Origin: Nocardioides thalensis
GTDB lineage: Bacteria > Actinomycetota > Actinomycetes > Propionibacteriales > Nocardioidaceae
NCBI RefSeq assembly: GCF_013410655.1
Contig: NZ_JACCFP010000001.1
Span: 1,821,501 to 1,885,500, forward strand
Reading direction: 5' to 3'
Length of the DNA: 64,000 bases
Shown: in pieces, positions 1 to 8,361 of the stretch
Position numbering within the stretch: position 1 is the first letter of the stretch
Layout: every line of letters starts with the position of its first letter
Position numbers and translations under genes: made by a program
The notes under the pieces: generated by a model
The model's input: the letters and a program-made list of their open reading frames with translations, nothing else
Told to the model about the DNA's origin: nothing
Database searches by the model: none

Positions 1-385
1 CGCTGACGAGACGCCCGCGGACGTAGAGCCACGCCCCGCCGGTCCGCAGGAAGCGGCTCACCTCGTGCACGGCGCCCGGCTCGCGGCGGACGACGTACGA
101 CGCCCGGAACTCGACGACGCCTTTCGTGTCCTCCGGCCCGCCGGCCTCCTTCGACACCACCTCGAGACCGGTCCACGTGAGGTCCGGGTCGAAGTCGACG
201 ACCTCCGGGCGCGTCGCCGGGTGCCAGGTCCGGAGCACGTGGGCCTCGTCGTGGACGACGAACGCGCTGTAGCGCGACCGCATCAGCTCCTCCGCGGTCG
301 CCGCGCGGCGGAGGCCCGCGTGCAGCGCGCCGCAGCAGGCGTCGTACCGATCGCCGGAACCGCACGGGCAGCCACCGCGGGTCAC
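1..385 (-). CDS. YchJ/UPF0225-family SEC-C protein, 3' end outside window
   Basis: Reading from GTG at 385, the protein starts with a SEC-C-type zinc motif (GGCPCGSGDRYDACCGALH), followed by the family hallmark RSRYSAFVVHDEAHVLRTWH and a TWTGLEV segment. This matches YchJ/UPF0225 proteins, which pair an N-terminal SEC-C motif with an NTF2-like fold; their function is unknown. About 128 codons are visible and the C-terminus lies beyond the window edge. The GTG overlaps the TGA of the upstream lactone oxidase gene by 4 bases, so the two are probably co-transcribed and translationally coupled. Family assignment is secure, the role is not. Confidence 0.8.
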   Translation of the reverse strand, partial: MTRGGCPCGSGDRYDACCGALHAGLRRAATAEELMRSRYSAFVVHDEAHVLRTWHPATRPEVVDFDPDLTWTGLEVVSKEAGGPEDTKGVVEFRASYVVRREPGAVHEVSRFLRTGGAWLYVRGRLVS

Positions 386-1707
386 GCCCCCAGCACCCGC
401 CGCAGGTAGGCGTTCGTGAACACCCGGTCCGGGTCGAGCCGGTCGCGGAGCGCGAGGAAGTCGTCGAAGCGGGGATAGAGCTCCGCGAGGCCGTCGGCCT
501 GCCGGGTGTGCAGCTTGCCCCAGTGCGGCCGTCCTCCCGCGTCCTTGAGCACCTGCTCGACGAGGGCGAAGTACCGGGCGTGGTCGGTGCGGTGGTGGGT
601 GTGGAACGCCAGGTAGAGCGAGTCGCGCTCGTACGCCGTCGACAGCGGTACGTCGTCGGCCGGTGCCACCCGGATCTCGACCGGGAATGACACGGTGAGC
701 CCCGACCGGTCGATCACCCGTCGGCACTCCCGCAGCACGTCGAGGCCCACGGCGCGGGGCACGGCGTACTCCATCTCCCGGAAGCGGACCCGGCGCTCGG
801 TCGTGAACACCCGGTGCGCGACGTCGGTGTAGGTGCGGGGCCCGAAAAGGCGTGCGGCGAGCCGGTTGGCCCGCGGGATCACCCGGGGCGCGTGGTTGAG
901 CACTGCTGTCTGGGCACCGAACACGGTGTTGGAGAGCAGGTCGTCGTCGAGCCAGGCGCGCCAGCGGGGGAGCGGGTCGGCGACGGCGGGGTCCGTGCCC
1001 ACACGCTCGTTGCGCTTGGTGAGCAGGCGGTCGGTGTGGGGGAACCAGTACATGTCGACGTGGTCGTACGACGCCGCGAGCTCGTCGAAGCGGTCCAGCC
1101 CCTCGGCCCACGACATCGGCTCCTCCGTCGCCCGCAGGTGGAACAGCGGCTCGACGGCGAAGGTGACGGTCGTGATCACCCCGAGGGCGCCGAGGCCCAC
1201 CCGGGCGAGGTCGAGCACGTCGGGGTTCTCGTCGGGCGTCGCACGGAGGAGCGTCCCGGTGCCGTCGACCAGCTCGAGGCCGACCAGCTGAGCGGAGAGG
1301 CCCGCGGCGCGACCGCCGGTGCCGTGGGTGCCGGTCGACGTCGCGCCGGCGAGGGTCTGCTCGGCGATGTCGCCCATGTTGTGCAGGCTCAGCCCGAGCG
1401 CCTCGAGCTGGGCGTTGAGCACCTTGAGCGGCGTGCCCGCCCGCGCGGTGACCGTCATCGCCTCGCGGTCGACGGAGGTGATCCCGACCATGCCGTGCGG
1501 CAGCATCGCGCTGCCCTCGGGGCGGGCGATCGCGGTGAACGAGTGGCCGGTGCCGAGCGCCTTGAGGGTGCCGCCGGCGGCGCGCACCCGTCGCACCTCT
1601 GCGGCGACCTCCGCGGCACTTCTCGGTCGGAGCAGCTCCAGCCCGTCGGCCGCCTCGAGGCCCGACCAGCTACGCCAGCTCCCGCTCCCCGGCCTGCGCG
1701 ACGTCAT
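382..1707 (-). CDS. FAD-dependent D-arabinono-1,4-lactone / L-gulonolactone oxidase family protein
   Basis: The 441-residue protein has the vanillyl-alcohol-oxidase fold signature. An N-terminal FAD-binding PP-loop domain (about residues 30-210) contains GTGHSFT, whose His is the usual site of covalent flavin attachment in aldonolactone oxidases. The C-terminal ALO domain ends with HWGKLHTR and a [13 protein letters not shown] tail typical of the family. Such enzymes oxidise sugar-1,4-lactones (arabinono-, gulono- or xylitol-like substrates) with oxygen, producing an ascorbate-type product and H2O2; the substrate cannot be told from sequence. The first 38 bases overlap the 3' end of the upstream MFS gene, so the two are likely co-transcribed. 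Confidence 0.85.
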   Translation of the reverse strand: MTSRRPGSGSWRSWSGLEAADGLELLRPRSAAEVAAEVRRVRAAGGTLKALGTGHSFTAIARPEGSAMLPHGMVGITSVDREAMTVTARAGTPLKVLNAQLEALGLSLHNMGDIAEQTLAGATSTGTHGTGGRAAGLSAQLVGLELVDGTGTLLRATPDENPDVLDLARVGLGALGVITTVTFAVEPLFHLRATEEPMSWAEGLDRFDELAASYDHVDMYWFPHTDRLLTKRNERVGTDPAVADPLPRWRAWLDDDLLSNTVFGAQTAVLNHAPRVIPRANRLAARLFGPRTYTDVAHRVFTTERRVRFREMEYAVPRAVGLDVLRECRRVIDRSGLTVSFPVEIRVAPADDVPLSTAYERDSLYLAFHTHHRTDHARYFALVEQVLKDAGGRPHWGKLHTRQADGLAELYPRFDDFLALRDRLDPDRVFTNAYLRRVLGA

Positions 1708-2893
1708 GGGACCGAACGTTAGTGGGCACCCGGGTCGCCAACGCGGCGAGCAGGGTGATGACGCCGCCGGCCACGCAGACGAGGTAGGCCGGCGACGCGC
1801 CGGCCTCGTCGATGACCAGGCCGGCGATGGCGGCGCCCGGGGCGAGGCCGGCCGCGATGCCGGTCTGCACGAAGGCCATGCCCTCGGTCAGCCGGGCCGG
1901 CGGCAGCACCTGCTCGGCGAGGGACATCGCCGCGATCAGCGTGGGCGAGATCGCCAGGCCACCGATCAGCAGCACCACGAACATGACCGGGATCGAGGGC
2001 ACCAGCACGAGCGGGGCCATCGCGACGGCCATGCCGAGGGCACCCCAGCGCAGCCGCACGATGGGCCCGCTCCTCCACGAGATCGCACCCGACACGAGCC
2101 CGGCGATGAGGCTCCCGAGCGCCCAGACGGCGAGCAGGAAGCCGGACGCGCCCTTCGAGCCTTCCTCGTCGGCGAACGCGACGGTGGTGACCTCCGCGGC
2201 GCCGAACAGCAGCCCGAGGGCCGCGGCCAGGACCGTGAGCGGGATGATCGCGGCCCACGGCATCGGCGGCCGCGCCGTACCGGCGTCGTCGGACCGCTCG
2301 ATCGGCGGCTCGGTCGAGCGGAGCCCCACGAACGCGTAGGTGCCGGCCATGCCGAACACCAGGGCGGCGGCGAGACCGGCGAGCGGGTCGACCGCGGTGG
2401 CGAGCATCGTCACCAGGATCGGGCCGACGAGGAACACGGTCTCGTCGGCGACGGCCTCGAAGGAGAACGCGGTGTCCAGCCGGGACGGGTCGTCCTTCAG
2501 CGCGTGTGCCCACCGGGCGCGCACGCACGTGCCGACCGACGGCAAGGCGCCGCCCGCGACGGCCGCGAGCGCGAACGTCGTCCACCGCGGCCAGTCGGCC
2601 TCGATCGACCACATCGCGCCGGCCAGGCCGACGCCCCAGGTGGTGATCGCGACCGAGAGCACCAGGCCCTGGCCCAGCCGGTCGATGAGCCGTCCCTGCA
2701 CGATCGCGAACAGGGCGTTGGCGATCAGCGCGACCGCGGACACCGCGCCGGCGAACGCGTAGGAGCCGGTGGCGTGCTCGGCCAGGAGCACGATCCCGAG
2801 GCCGACCATGGAGATCGGCAGCCGGGCGACCAGACCGGTCAGGCTGAAGAGGGCGGTGGGCCGGGTGAAGATCCGGCGGTAGGAGTCGAGCAT
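1670..2893 (-). CDS. MFS transporter
   Basis: A 407-residue hydrophobic protein starting [21 protein letters not shown], with about 12 predicted membrane segments and a charged central loop (around [11 protein letters not shown]) separating the two six-helix halves. The motif [11 protein letters not shown] after helix 2 corresponds to the MFS motif-A loop. The reading frame is open far upstream, but the ATG at 2893 begins exactly where family homology starts, and upstream sequence belongs to the divergent hemH gene. The substrate is unknown; export of a small molecule is the usual role of such stand-alone MFS proteins. It is divergent from hemH with only 33 bp between start codons, a gap filled by an inverted repeat. 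Confidence 0.85.
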   Translation of the reverse strand: MLDSYRRIFTRPTALFSLTGLVARLPISMVGLGIVLLAEHATGSYAFAGAVSAVALIANALFAIVQGRLIDRLGQGLVLSVAITTWGVGLAGAMWSIEADWPRWTTFALAAVAGGALPSVGTCVRARWAHALKDDPSRLDTAFSFEAVADETVFLVGPILVTMLATAVDPLAGLAAALVFGMAGTYAFVGLRSTEPPIERSDDAGTARPPMPWAAIIPLTVLAAALGLLFGAAEVTTVAFADEEGSKGASGFLLAVWALGSLIAGLVSGAISWRSGPIVRLRWGALGMAVAMAPLVLVPSIPVMFVVLLIGGLAISPTLIAAMSLAEQVLPPARLTEGMAFVQTGIAAGLAPGAAIAGLVIDEAGASPAYLVCVAGGVITLLAALATRVPTNVRSHDVAQAGERELA

Positions 2894-2921
2894 CGTAGGT
2901 CTGATCTTCCTCCCTACGATG
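2891..2921. promoter_or_regulatory. Inverted repeat between MFS gene and hemH
   Basis: CATCGTAGG (2891-2899) and CCTACGATG (2913-2921) are perfect 9-bp arms separated by 13 bp. They occupy almost the whole gap between two divergent start codons. The right arm contains the likely hemH -10 box (TACGAT, 2915-2920) and the left arm contains the MFS start codon. Either a shared operator or a hairpin is possible. Confidence 0.5.
2915..2920 (+). promoter_or_regulatory. Putative -10 box of hemH (leaderless)
   Basis: TACGAT lies 6 nt before the GTG start, so a transcript would begin at or next to the start codon. No Shine-Dalgarno sequence precedes the GTG. Confidence 0.45.
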
Positions 2922-2926
2922 ACCAC

Positions 2927-3952
2927 GTGCCGAATCCGTACGACGCGATCCTGCTCCTGTCCTTCGGGGGACCCGAGAAGCCGGAGGACGTGGTCCCGTT
3001 CCTCGAGAACGTGACCCGCGGCCGGGGCATCCCGCGGGAGCGGCTCGAGGTCGTGGGCGAGCACTACTTCCTGTTCGGCGGGAAGTCGCCGATCAACGAC
3101 CAGAACCGCGCGCTCCTCGCCGCTCTCGAGGCCGACCTCGCCGACGCCGGGATCGACCTGCCGGTCTACTGGGGCAACCGCAACTGGGCGCCCTACCTGA
3201 CCGACGTGGTGCGGCAGATGGCGGAGGACGGCGTACGGCGCGCCGCGGTCGTCGCGACGAGTGCCTACTCGTCGTGGTCGAGCTGTCGGCAGTACCTCGA
3301 CAACCTGGAGGCCGCGGTCGCCGAGGTGCCCGGGGCGCCGGTGCTGGAGAAGGTGCGCCCCTACTTCGACCACCCGGGCTTCGTCGACTCCGTCGTCGAC
3401 AGCACCCTCCGGGCGCTCGACCAGCTGGCCGAGGAGCAGCGGGCCGCCGCCCGGCTGGTCTTCGTCACGCACTCGATCCCGGACGCGATGAACGAGGAGA
3501 GCGGTCCGGTCGAGGGCGGCGGTGGTGCCTACCTCGCCCAGCACCGGGCCATCGCCGACGTCGTCACCGACCTGGTCGAGGCGCGCACGGGCGTTGCGCA
3601 CGAGCACGACCTGGTCTTCTGCTCGCGCTCCGGCTCGCCGCGCACCCCGTGGCTCGAGCCGGACGTCAACGACCACCTCGAGGCCGTGCACGGGGAGGGG
3701 GTCGAGGCGGTCGTGCTGGTGCCGGTCGGCTTCGTCTCCGACCACATGGAGGTCGTCTACGACCTCGACACCGAGGCGCTCGCCACGGCGGAGCGGCTCG
3801 GCCTGCGCGCCGTACGGGCGGGCACGCCGGGGACCGCGCCGGGCTTCGTGGCCGCGCTGCGCGAGCTGGCGCTGCGGCGCGCCGAGCCCGGAGCGCTGCG
3901 CGGCTACTGCTCGACGCAGTGCTGCCTCCCGCGGACGGCGGCCGCCCGATGA
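2927..3952 (+). CDS. hemH: Ferrochelatase (coproporphyrin III type)
   Basis: The 341-residue protein begins [21 protein letters not shown] and carries [11 protein letters not shown], the [12 protein letters not shown] segment with the metal-site His, and [20 protein letters not shown], all ferrochelatase hallmarks. In actinobacteria this enzyme normally inserts Fe(II) into coproporphyrin III (CpfC) in the coproporphyrin-dependent haem pathway. Cysteines at about 120, 328, 332 and 333 (C-terminal [10 protein letters not shown]) may ligate a [2Fe-2S] cluster as reported for mycobacterial ferrochelatase, though the spacing is not identical. The GTG start is set by the -10 box 6 nt upstream and by family N-termini. 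Its stop overlaps the suhB start (ATGA). Confidence 0.93.
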   Translation: MPNPYDAILLLSFGGPEKPEDVVPFLENVTRGRGIPRERLEVVGEHYFLFGGKSPINDQNRALLAALEADLADAGIDLPVYWGNRNWAPYLTDVVRQMAEDGVRRAAVVATSAYSSWSSCRQYLDNLEAAVAEVPGAPVLEKVRPYFDHPGFVDSVVDSTLRALDQLAEEQRAAARLVFVTHSIPDAMNEESGPVEGGGGAYLAQHRAIADVVTDLVEARTGVAHEHDLVFCSRSGSPRTPWLEPDVNDHLEAVHGEGVEAVVLVPVGFVSDHMEVVYDLDTEALATAERLGLRAVRAGTPGTAPGFVAALRELALRRAEPGALRGYCSTQCCLPRTAAAR

Positions 3953-4734
3953 GCGCGGAGCTCGCGGACCTCGCCGTCGAGGTCGCGGCCGAGGCCGGCG
4001 CGCTGATCAGTCGGTACGCCGCCCGCGGCGTGACGGTGGCGGACACCAAGTCGAGCGAGGTCGACGTGGTCACCGCGGCCGACCGGGCCGCCGAGGAGCT
4101 GATCCGCGCGCGGCTGCTGGGCGCCCGGCCGGACGACGCGGTGCTCGGCGAGGAGGGCGACGACGTCGCCGGCACGTCGGGCGTGCGCTGGATCGTGGAC
4201 CCGATCGACGGGACCGTGAACTTCCTCTACGGGCTGCCGGAGTACTCCGTGTCGATCGCTGCCGAGGTCGACGGGGTGGTCGTCGCCGGCGTCGTCCTCG
4301 ACGTCGCCAAGGGGCACTGCTACCGCGGCGCGGCGGAGGAGGGCGCGACCCGCGACGGCACCCCGCTGCGGGTCCGCGGCCCGGCGCCGCTCTCCCAGCG
4401 GCTGCTCGCCACCGGCTTCTCCTACCGGGCGGAGGTCCGCGAGATCCAGGCCGCCAGCGTCACCCGGCTGCTGCCCGTCGTCCGCGACATCCGCAGGCAC
4501 GGGTCCTGCGCCCTGGAGCTCTGCCACGTCGCCGAGGGAGCCCTCGACGGATACGTCGAGGAGGGCGTCAACCTGTGGGACCACGCAGCGGGCGCGTTCA
4601 TCGCCGGGCTTGCGGGAGCACGTACGGTCGTGCTGCCGGGAGCAGCCGGCAACGACCTCGTCGTCTGTGGTCCGGATCACGGGTTCGACGAGCTCCTGGA
4701 GGCCGTCAGAAGGGCCGGTTTCGCGCGGGAATAG
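3949..4734 (+). CDS. suhB: Inositol monophosphatase family protein
   Basis: The 261-residue protein shows both signatures of the Mg-dependent IMPase superfamily: [17 protein letters not shown] (metal ligands Asp, Asp) around residue 83 and [16 protein letters not shown] near the C-terminus, plus the GEEG metal-binding Glu. It should dephosphorylate myo-inositol-1-phosphate or a related sugar phosphate in the cytosol, feeding inositol lipid or mycothiol synthesis; NADP or fructose-bisphosphate phosphatase activity is also possible in this family. It is translationally coupled to hemH (ATGA). The neighbouring DUF4193 and dut genes match the setting of suhB in mycobacteria. Confidence 0.9.
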   Translation: MSAELADLAVEVAAEAGALISRYAARGVTVADTKSSEVDVVTAADRAAEELIRARLLGARPDDAVLGEEGDDVAGTSGVRWIVDPIDGTVNFLYGLPEYSVSIAAEVDGVVVAGVVLDVAKGHCYRGAAEEGATRDGTPLRVRGPAPLSQRLLATGFSYRAEVREIQAASVTRLLPVVRDIRRHGSCALELCHVAEGALDGYVEEGVNLWDHAAGAFIAGLAGARTVVLPGAAGNDLVVCGPDHGFDELLEAVRRAGFARE

Positions 4735-4779
4735 CCTGCGCGCTCGGACTGTTCCGACGACTCGCATCCGGACCGCTGT

Positions 4780-4807
4780 TTGCAGGTGGTCCCGGATAGT
4801 GCACAAT
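4780..4807 (+). promoter_or_regulatory. Candidate housekeeping promoter for the DUF4193 gene
   Basis: TTGCAG (4780-4785) and CACAAT (4802-4807) are separated by 16 bp. A purine-rich GGGGAAAGAG ribosome site follows before the ATG at 4854. The match to the sigma-70 consensus is moderate. Confidence 0.35.
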
Positions 4808-4853
4808 CTGCCGCGCCGCGACCCGGCGGGCCCGAGGGGAAAGAGCGACTGTC

Positions 4854-5144
4854 ATGGCGACCGACTACGACGCACCGCGCAAGAACGAGGACGAGCAGTC
4901 CGAGGAGAGCATCGAGGAGCTCAAGGCGCGCCGCCACGACAAGAATTCCGGCAAGGTCGACGAGGACGAGACCGAGGCCGCCGAGTCGTTCGAGCTCCCG
5001 GGCGCCGACCTCTCCCACGAGGAGCTGGCCGTCGAGGTGAAGCCCAAGCAGGAGGACGAGTTCACCTGCATGAGCTGCTTCCTGGTCCACCACCGCAGCC
5101 AGCTGGCTGACGAGAAGAAGATGATCTGCCGCGACTGCGCCTAG
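4854..5144 (+). CDS. DUF4193 zinc-ribbon-like protein
   Basis: A 96-residue acidic protein in the DUF4193 family, found almost only in actinobacteria. The first 60 residues are highly charged (MATDYDAPRKNEDEQ...) and probably disordered. The C-terminus has two Cys pairs, CMSC and CRDC, about 20 residues apart, forming a likely zinc ribbon. The function is unknown. The conserved position between suhB and dut matches the M. tuberculosis homologue as I recall it (Rv2699c). It has its own promoter and ribosome site, and ends against a dispersed repeat that separates it from a convergent gene. Confidence 0.88.
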   Translation: MATDYDAPRKNEDEQSEESIEELKARRHDKNSGKVDEDETEAAESFELPGADLSHEELAVEVKPKQEDEFTCMSCFLVHHRSQLADEKKMICRDCA

Positions 5145-5145
5145 C

Positions 5146-5189
5146 CGCTGGTCGAGGCGCGAGGCCGGCCACGGCCGAGACTCGAAACC
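5146..5189. repeat. Dispersed GCTGGTCGAGG-type palindromic repeat, intergenic copy
   Basis: CGCTGGTCGAGG is followed by a GC-rich core (AGGCCGGCCACGGCCG at 5162-5177) and CTCGAAACC, giving imperfect arms GGTCGAG / CTCGAAACC. It fills the 53-bp gap between two convergent genes, a common place for such elements. A second copy sharing the same 12-base and 16-base blocks is at 11949-11986, inside a gene. Nocardioides genomes carry many intergenic repeats of this look; that statement is from memory. Confidence 0.65.
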
Positions 5190-5197
5190 GAGGCCCC

Positions 5198-5497
5198 TTA
5201 CGCGTTGAGGGGCGTGTCCTTCCGCAGCGGCGGCGGCAGCTCGCCGGTCGACTTGAGGTAGTAGTTCGCGGCCTTGCGCTGAGCGAGCATGCGCACGAGC
5301 GCCACCGCGGCGCCGGTGGTCGCGGCCCACGCGACCGCCTCCCAGATCTGGACGTCCGGATCGGCCGGGTTCTCCGGTGGCTGCTTCCCGGTGCCGGCCT
5401 TCCAGCCGGCGTCGAGCGCCTTGCGTGCCACGGCGGCACCGCCGAGGGCGGCAGCGAGCGAGAAGACCGACCAGACCTTGGAGCTGTCCTTTGCCAT
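5198..5497 (-). CDS. DUF4235 small membrane protein
   Basis: A 99-residue protein, MAKDSSKVWSVFSLAAALGG..., with two hydrophobic stretches (about residues 8-25 and 50-70) flanking a Pro-rich loop, and a C-terminal RKAANYYLKSTGELPP tail. This pattern fits DUF4235, a family of small actinobacterial membrane proteins of unknown role. It lies convergent to the DUF4193 gene, 20 bp downstream of the DUF3093 gene start side. A TAGTCT box 7 nt before the ATG suggests a leaderless transcript. Confidence 0.75.
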   Translation of the reverse strand: MAKDSSKVWSVFSLAAALGGAAVARKALDAGWKAGTGKQPPENPADPDVQIWEAVAWAATTGAAVALVRMLAQRKAANYYLKSTGELPPPLRKDTPLNA

Positions 5498-5504
5498 GCC
5501 TTCG

Positions 5505-5510
5505 AGACTA
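5505..5510 (-). promoter_or_regulatory. Putative -10 box of the DUF4235 gene (leaderless)
   Basis: On the minus strand TAGTCT ends 7 nt before the ATG at 5497, so transcription would start at the start codon. Confidence 0.4.
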
Positions 5511-5517
5511 GTGCGTC

Positions 5518-5991
5518 TCAGGATTCGCGCGGCAGGGTGGCCAGCGCGTCGGCCAGCGCCTCGGGGTGCCGGGAGCTGACGAGCCAGTAGGGCGTGGGGT
5601 CGGCCGGGTCGACGATGTGCACCTGGACCGCCCGCTTCAGGTAGGGCCGTAGCAGCAGGAACGCGCGGGCGTCGGCCTCGGGGCCGGCGACCCGCCAGGT
5701 CTGCTCGGCGTCGAGGGCGGCGACGTCGCCGACGTACTTGGCCTCGATCCGGGCCCGGCCGGCGCGGAACCAGCCGTCCTCCACCACGACCCGCGCGTCG
5801 CCGTACCAGAACAGGCACACGGCGAGCAGCGTGAACGCGACGCCGGTGGCGATCCACGGGGTCGGGTCGTTCTCCTGGAAGGCCACGATCATGGCGAGCC
5901 AGAGACTGGCGACGAGCATCGTGCCCTGGGCCCACCAGCGCAGCGGCACGCCGAGCCGCTCGTGGTAGTCGCTGGTCGGCCCGTCGCTCAC
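5518..5991 (-). CDS. DUF3093 membrane protein
   Basis: A 157-residue protein beginning SDGPTSDYHERLGVPLRWWAQG, with two transmembrane helices (about residues 20-40 and 46-64) followed by a soluble domain containing RVVVEDGWFRAGRARI and PYWLVSSRHPEALADAL. This is the DUF3093 family; the function is unknown. It is divergent from dut, the same pairing as Rv2698/Rv2697c in M. tuberculosis by memory. The GTG at 5991 is the only start before the conserved HERL motif. Confidence 0.82.
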   Translation of the reverse strand: MSDGPTSDYHERLGVPLRWWAQGTMLVASLWLAMIVAFQENDPTPWIATGVAFTLLAVCLFWYGDARVVVEDGWFRAGRARIEAKYVGDVAALDAEQTWRVAGPEADARAFLLLRPYLKRAVQVHIVDPADPTPYWLVSSRHPEALADALATLPRES

Positions 5992-6039
5992 GGGTGAATG
6001 TTCCCATCCGACCGGTGGGCGGGCGTTGCCCGGGGTCGT

Positions 6040-6045
6040 TACGGT
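6040..6045 (+). promoter_or_regulatory. Putative -10 box of dut (leaderless)
   Basis: TACGGT lies 6 nt before the GTG start at 6052, with no Shine-Dalgarno sequence in between. Confidence 0.45.
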
Positions 6046-6051
6046 TCTGCC

Positions 6052-6558
6052 GTGCCGCTGCCCGCCGAGCCCGACCAGCCCGACCTGCCCGCCGCCGACC
6101 TCGAGATCGCGGTCCGGCTCCTCGACCCCGACCTGCCGCTGCCGTCGTACGCCCACCCGGGCGACGCCGGCGCCGACCTCGTCACCACCGTCGACGTCAC
6201 CCTGAAGCCGGGGGAGCGGATGCTGGTGCCGACCGGGATCGCCATCGCGCTGCCCGACGGCTACGTCGCGCTGGTGCACCCGCGCTCCGGGCTCGCCGCC
6301 CGGCACGGGCTGTCGATCGTCAACACCCCGGGCACGATCGACGCGGGCTACCGCGGGGAGATCAAGGTGCTGCTGATCAACCACGACCCGGTCGAGCCGA
6401 TCGTGCTGCGGCGCGGCGACCGGATCGCGCAGCTGGTGGTCCAGCGGTTCGAGCGAGCGGCCTTCGTGCCGGTCGACGACCTTCCGGAGAGCGTGCGTGG
6501 CTCGGGGGGCTACGGTTCTACAGGGGGATTCAGTTCAATGGAGGAGAGCAGCTCGTGA
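6052..6558 (+). CDS. dut: dUTP pyrophosphatase (trimeric dUTPase)
   Basis: A 168-residue protein that hydrolyses dUTP to dUMP and PPi, keeping uracil out of DNA and supplying dUMP for thymidylate. All five motifs are visible: GDAGADLVT (1), [11 protein letters not shown] (2), [14 protein letters not shown] (3), [13 protein letters not shown] (4) and the flexible C-terminal arm [11 protein letters not shown] (5), so the trimeric enzyme should be active. The GTG start fits the leaderless promoter box and a family-typical N-terminus. It is the first gene of a tight run with DUF3710 (GTGA overlap), OB-fold and DUF3159 genes. Confidence 0.95.
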   Translation: MPLPAEPDQPDLPAADLEIAVRLLDPDLPLPSYAHPGDAGADLVTTVDVTLKPGERMLVPTGIAIALPDGYVALVHPRSGLAARHGLSIVNTPGTIDAGYRGEIKVLLINHDPVEPIVLRRGDRIAQLVVQRFERAAFVPVDDLPESVRGSGGYGSTGGFSSMEESSS

Positions 6559-7208
6559 GGTTCCGTCGCAAGTCCGACGAGGAGACGTCCGTCGTCGACG
6601 ACGCCGCCGAAGAGGCCACCTCCGGCGAGGCGGTCCCGGACGGTCCCTACGACGTGGACGACCTGCCCGACGACGGCACCAACCGCATCGACCTCGGCGC
6701 CCTCCTGGTAGCGCCCAGCGAGGGCCGCGACCTGCGGGTGCAGGTCGACCAGAAGACCGGCTCGGTGCGCTCGGTGATGCTGGCCGGCAAGACCGGTGCC
6801 CTGGAGCTGCGGGCGTACGCCGCCCCGCGCAACGGCGACCTCTGGAGCGAGATCCGGCCGCAGATCGCCGCCGACGCGTCGCGCCGCGGCGGTACGGCGA
6901 CCGAGCGCGAGGGGCGGTTCGGCACCGAGCTCGTGTGCGAGCTCCAGGTGAAGCGCGCCGACGGCGCGAGCGGCAAGCAGACCTCGCGCGTGATCGGCAT
7001 CAACGGCCCGCGCTGGCTGCTGCGCGCCACCCTCATCGGCGAGCCGGCCCGCAACCCCGAGGAGTCCGCGGAGTGGGAGGAGGCGATCACCAAGGTCGCC
7101 GTCCGCCGCGGTGCCCAGGCGATGCCGGTCGGCGAGCAGCTCCCGATCGCGCTGCCCGAGGGCGTGCGCCCGGTCGCCCCGAGCGACGACGACGCCACCA
7201 CCGAGTGA
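6555..7208 (+). CDS. DUF3710 domain protein
   Basis: A 217-residue protein whose GTG overlaps the dut stop codon and is preceded by GGAGGAG. The N-terminus (about 45 residues) is acidic and probably disordered; a conserved domain follows, with [36 protein letters not shown] and [12 protein letters not shown], typical of the actinobacterial DUF3710 family. No catalytic motif is apparent and the function is unknown. Constant linkage to dut suggests a role in DNA or nucleotide maintenance, but that is inference only. Confidence 0.85.
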   Translation: MRFRRKSDEETSVVDDAAEEATSGEAVPDGPYDVDDLPDDGTNRIDLGALLVAPSEGRDLRVQVDQKTGSVRSVMLAGKTGALELRAYAAPRNGDLWSEIRPQIAADASRRGGTATEREGRFGTELVCELQVKRADGASGKQTSRVIGINGPRWLLRATLIGEPARNPEESAEWEEAITKVAVRRGAQAMPVGEQLPIALPEGVRPVAPSDDDATTE

Positions 7209-7221
7209 CCCGGGGGACAGG

Positions 7222-7578
7222 GTGACCAAGAGCCGCCTGCGCCGCACGATCAGCCGCTGGGCCAACCCCGCTGAGGCCGAGGCCCGCGACCTGCGCCGCA
7301 CGTTCGCCAGCGGCGAGCAGGACTCGATCGACAGCGCCCCCGACCGCACGCCGGTGCGGCTGCGCGGCACCCTGCGCACCGTGACGCTGCGCCCGCGCGG
7401 CGGCGTACCCGCCCTCGAGGCGGAGCTCTACGACGGCACCGGGACCCTCACCCTGGTCTGGCTGGGCCGCCGCCGGATCGCGGGCATCGGCCCCGGGCGC
7501 GCCATCGAGGTGTCCGGCCGGATCGGCAGCCACGACGGCGACCGGGTCATCTACAACCCGAGGTACGAGCTCCTGTGA
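7222..7578 (+). CDS. OB-fold nucleic-acid-binding domain protein
   Basis: A 118-residue protein starting VTKSRLRRTISRWANPAEAEA. After a short helical leader, residues 40-118 form an OB-fold: RTPVRLRGTLRTVTLRP, EAELYDGTGTLTLVWLGRR, PGRAIEVSGRIGSHDGDRVIYNPRYELL. This layout resembles the RecG wedge/tRNA anticodon-type OB domain seen in Rv2694c-like proteins. It may bind single-stranded nucleic acid; no enzyme domain is attached. It sits between the DUF3710 and DUF3159 genes and its stop overlaps the DUF3159 start by 4 bases. Confidence 0.83.
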   Translation: MTKSRLRRTISRWANPAEAEARDLRRTFASGEQDSIDSAPDRTPVRLRGTLRTVTLRPRGGVPALEAELYDGTGTLTLVWLGRRRIAGIGPGRAIEVSGRIGSHDGDRVIYNPRYELL

Positions 7579-8357
7579 GCGACGAGGCCAACCGCGTCGA
7601 CCGCGCCGACCCCGCCGAGGAGCACGTCGAGCACCCGCTGTCCGCGGAGGCCGGCAAGAAGATCGGCGTCGACACCGTGGAGGCGCTGGTCCGCAAGCAG
7701 CTGTCCGACTCGCTGGGCGGCAAGCGCGGCATGCTGGAGGCCGGCATCCCCGGACTGGTCTTCACCGCCGTCTGGCTCCCGACCAAGGAGCTCCAGTGGG
7801 CGCTGATCGGCAGCCTCGCGATCGCCGGCATCGCGCTGCTCGTGCGGCTGCTCCAGCGCGGCCCGGTCCAGTACGTCTTCAACGCGATCTTCGGCATCGG
7901 CATCGGCTGGGTGTTCGTGCGCTGGGCCGAGAGCTCCGGCGGCGACGCGTCCGACCAGGCCCTGGCGTTCTTCCTGCCCGGCATCCTCTACAGCGGCGCC
8001 TACACGATCGTGCTCGCCGGCTCGTGCCTGGCGGGGTGGCCGATCCTGGGGTTCATGCTCGGCGCCGCGACCGATGATCCCGTGGGCTGGCACGCCGACA
8101 AGCAGGTCGTGAAGCTGTGCAGCCGGCTCACCTGGGTGATGCTGCTGCCGGGTGCGATCGGCGTGCTGCTCCAGGGTCCGGTCTGGCTGCTCGGCCACAA
8201 CGACGTCATCGACACCGATCTCGCGGTGTCGATCATCGCCGTGCTGCGGCTCGGGCTCGGCTGGGTGCTGCGCATCGCCTCGTGGAGCGCGATGATCTGG
8301 CTGCTCGCCCGCAACGCCACGCCTTTGGAGCCCGAGCCGGAGGCCGAGTCCGGGTAG
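7575..8357 (+). CDS. DUF3159 integral membrane protein
   Basis: A 260-residue protein with an N-terminal cytosolic stretch containing VEALVRKQLSDSLGGKRGMLEAGIPG, then five or six hydrophobic helices. The VEALVRKQ...GGxRGxxExxxP pattern and helix arrangement are those of DUF3159, a family of unknown function. The GTG start overlaps the preceding gene's stop. It is the last gene of the dut run and ends convergent to ceoC only 4 bp away, so termination signals must lie within coding sequence. Confidence 0.85.
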   Translation: MSDEANRVDRADPAEEHVEHPLSAEAGKKIGVDTVEALVRKQLSDSLGGKRGMLEAGIPGLVFTAVWLPTKELQWALIGSLAIAGIALLVRLLQRGPVQYVFNAIFGIGIGWVFVRWAESSGGDASDQALAFFLPGILYSGAYTIVLAGSCLAGWPILGFMLGAATDDPVGWHADKQVVKLCSRLTWVMLLPGAIGVLLQGPVWLLGHNDVIDTDLAVSIIAVLRLGLGWVLRIASWSAMIWLLARNATPLEPEPEAESG

Positions 8358-8361
8358 GCGC

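Noticed and set aside
1319..2926. Long N-terminal extension of hemH reading through the MFS gene
   Set aside because: The extension is antisense to a convincing MFS gene; ferrochelatase homology begins right after GTG 2927.
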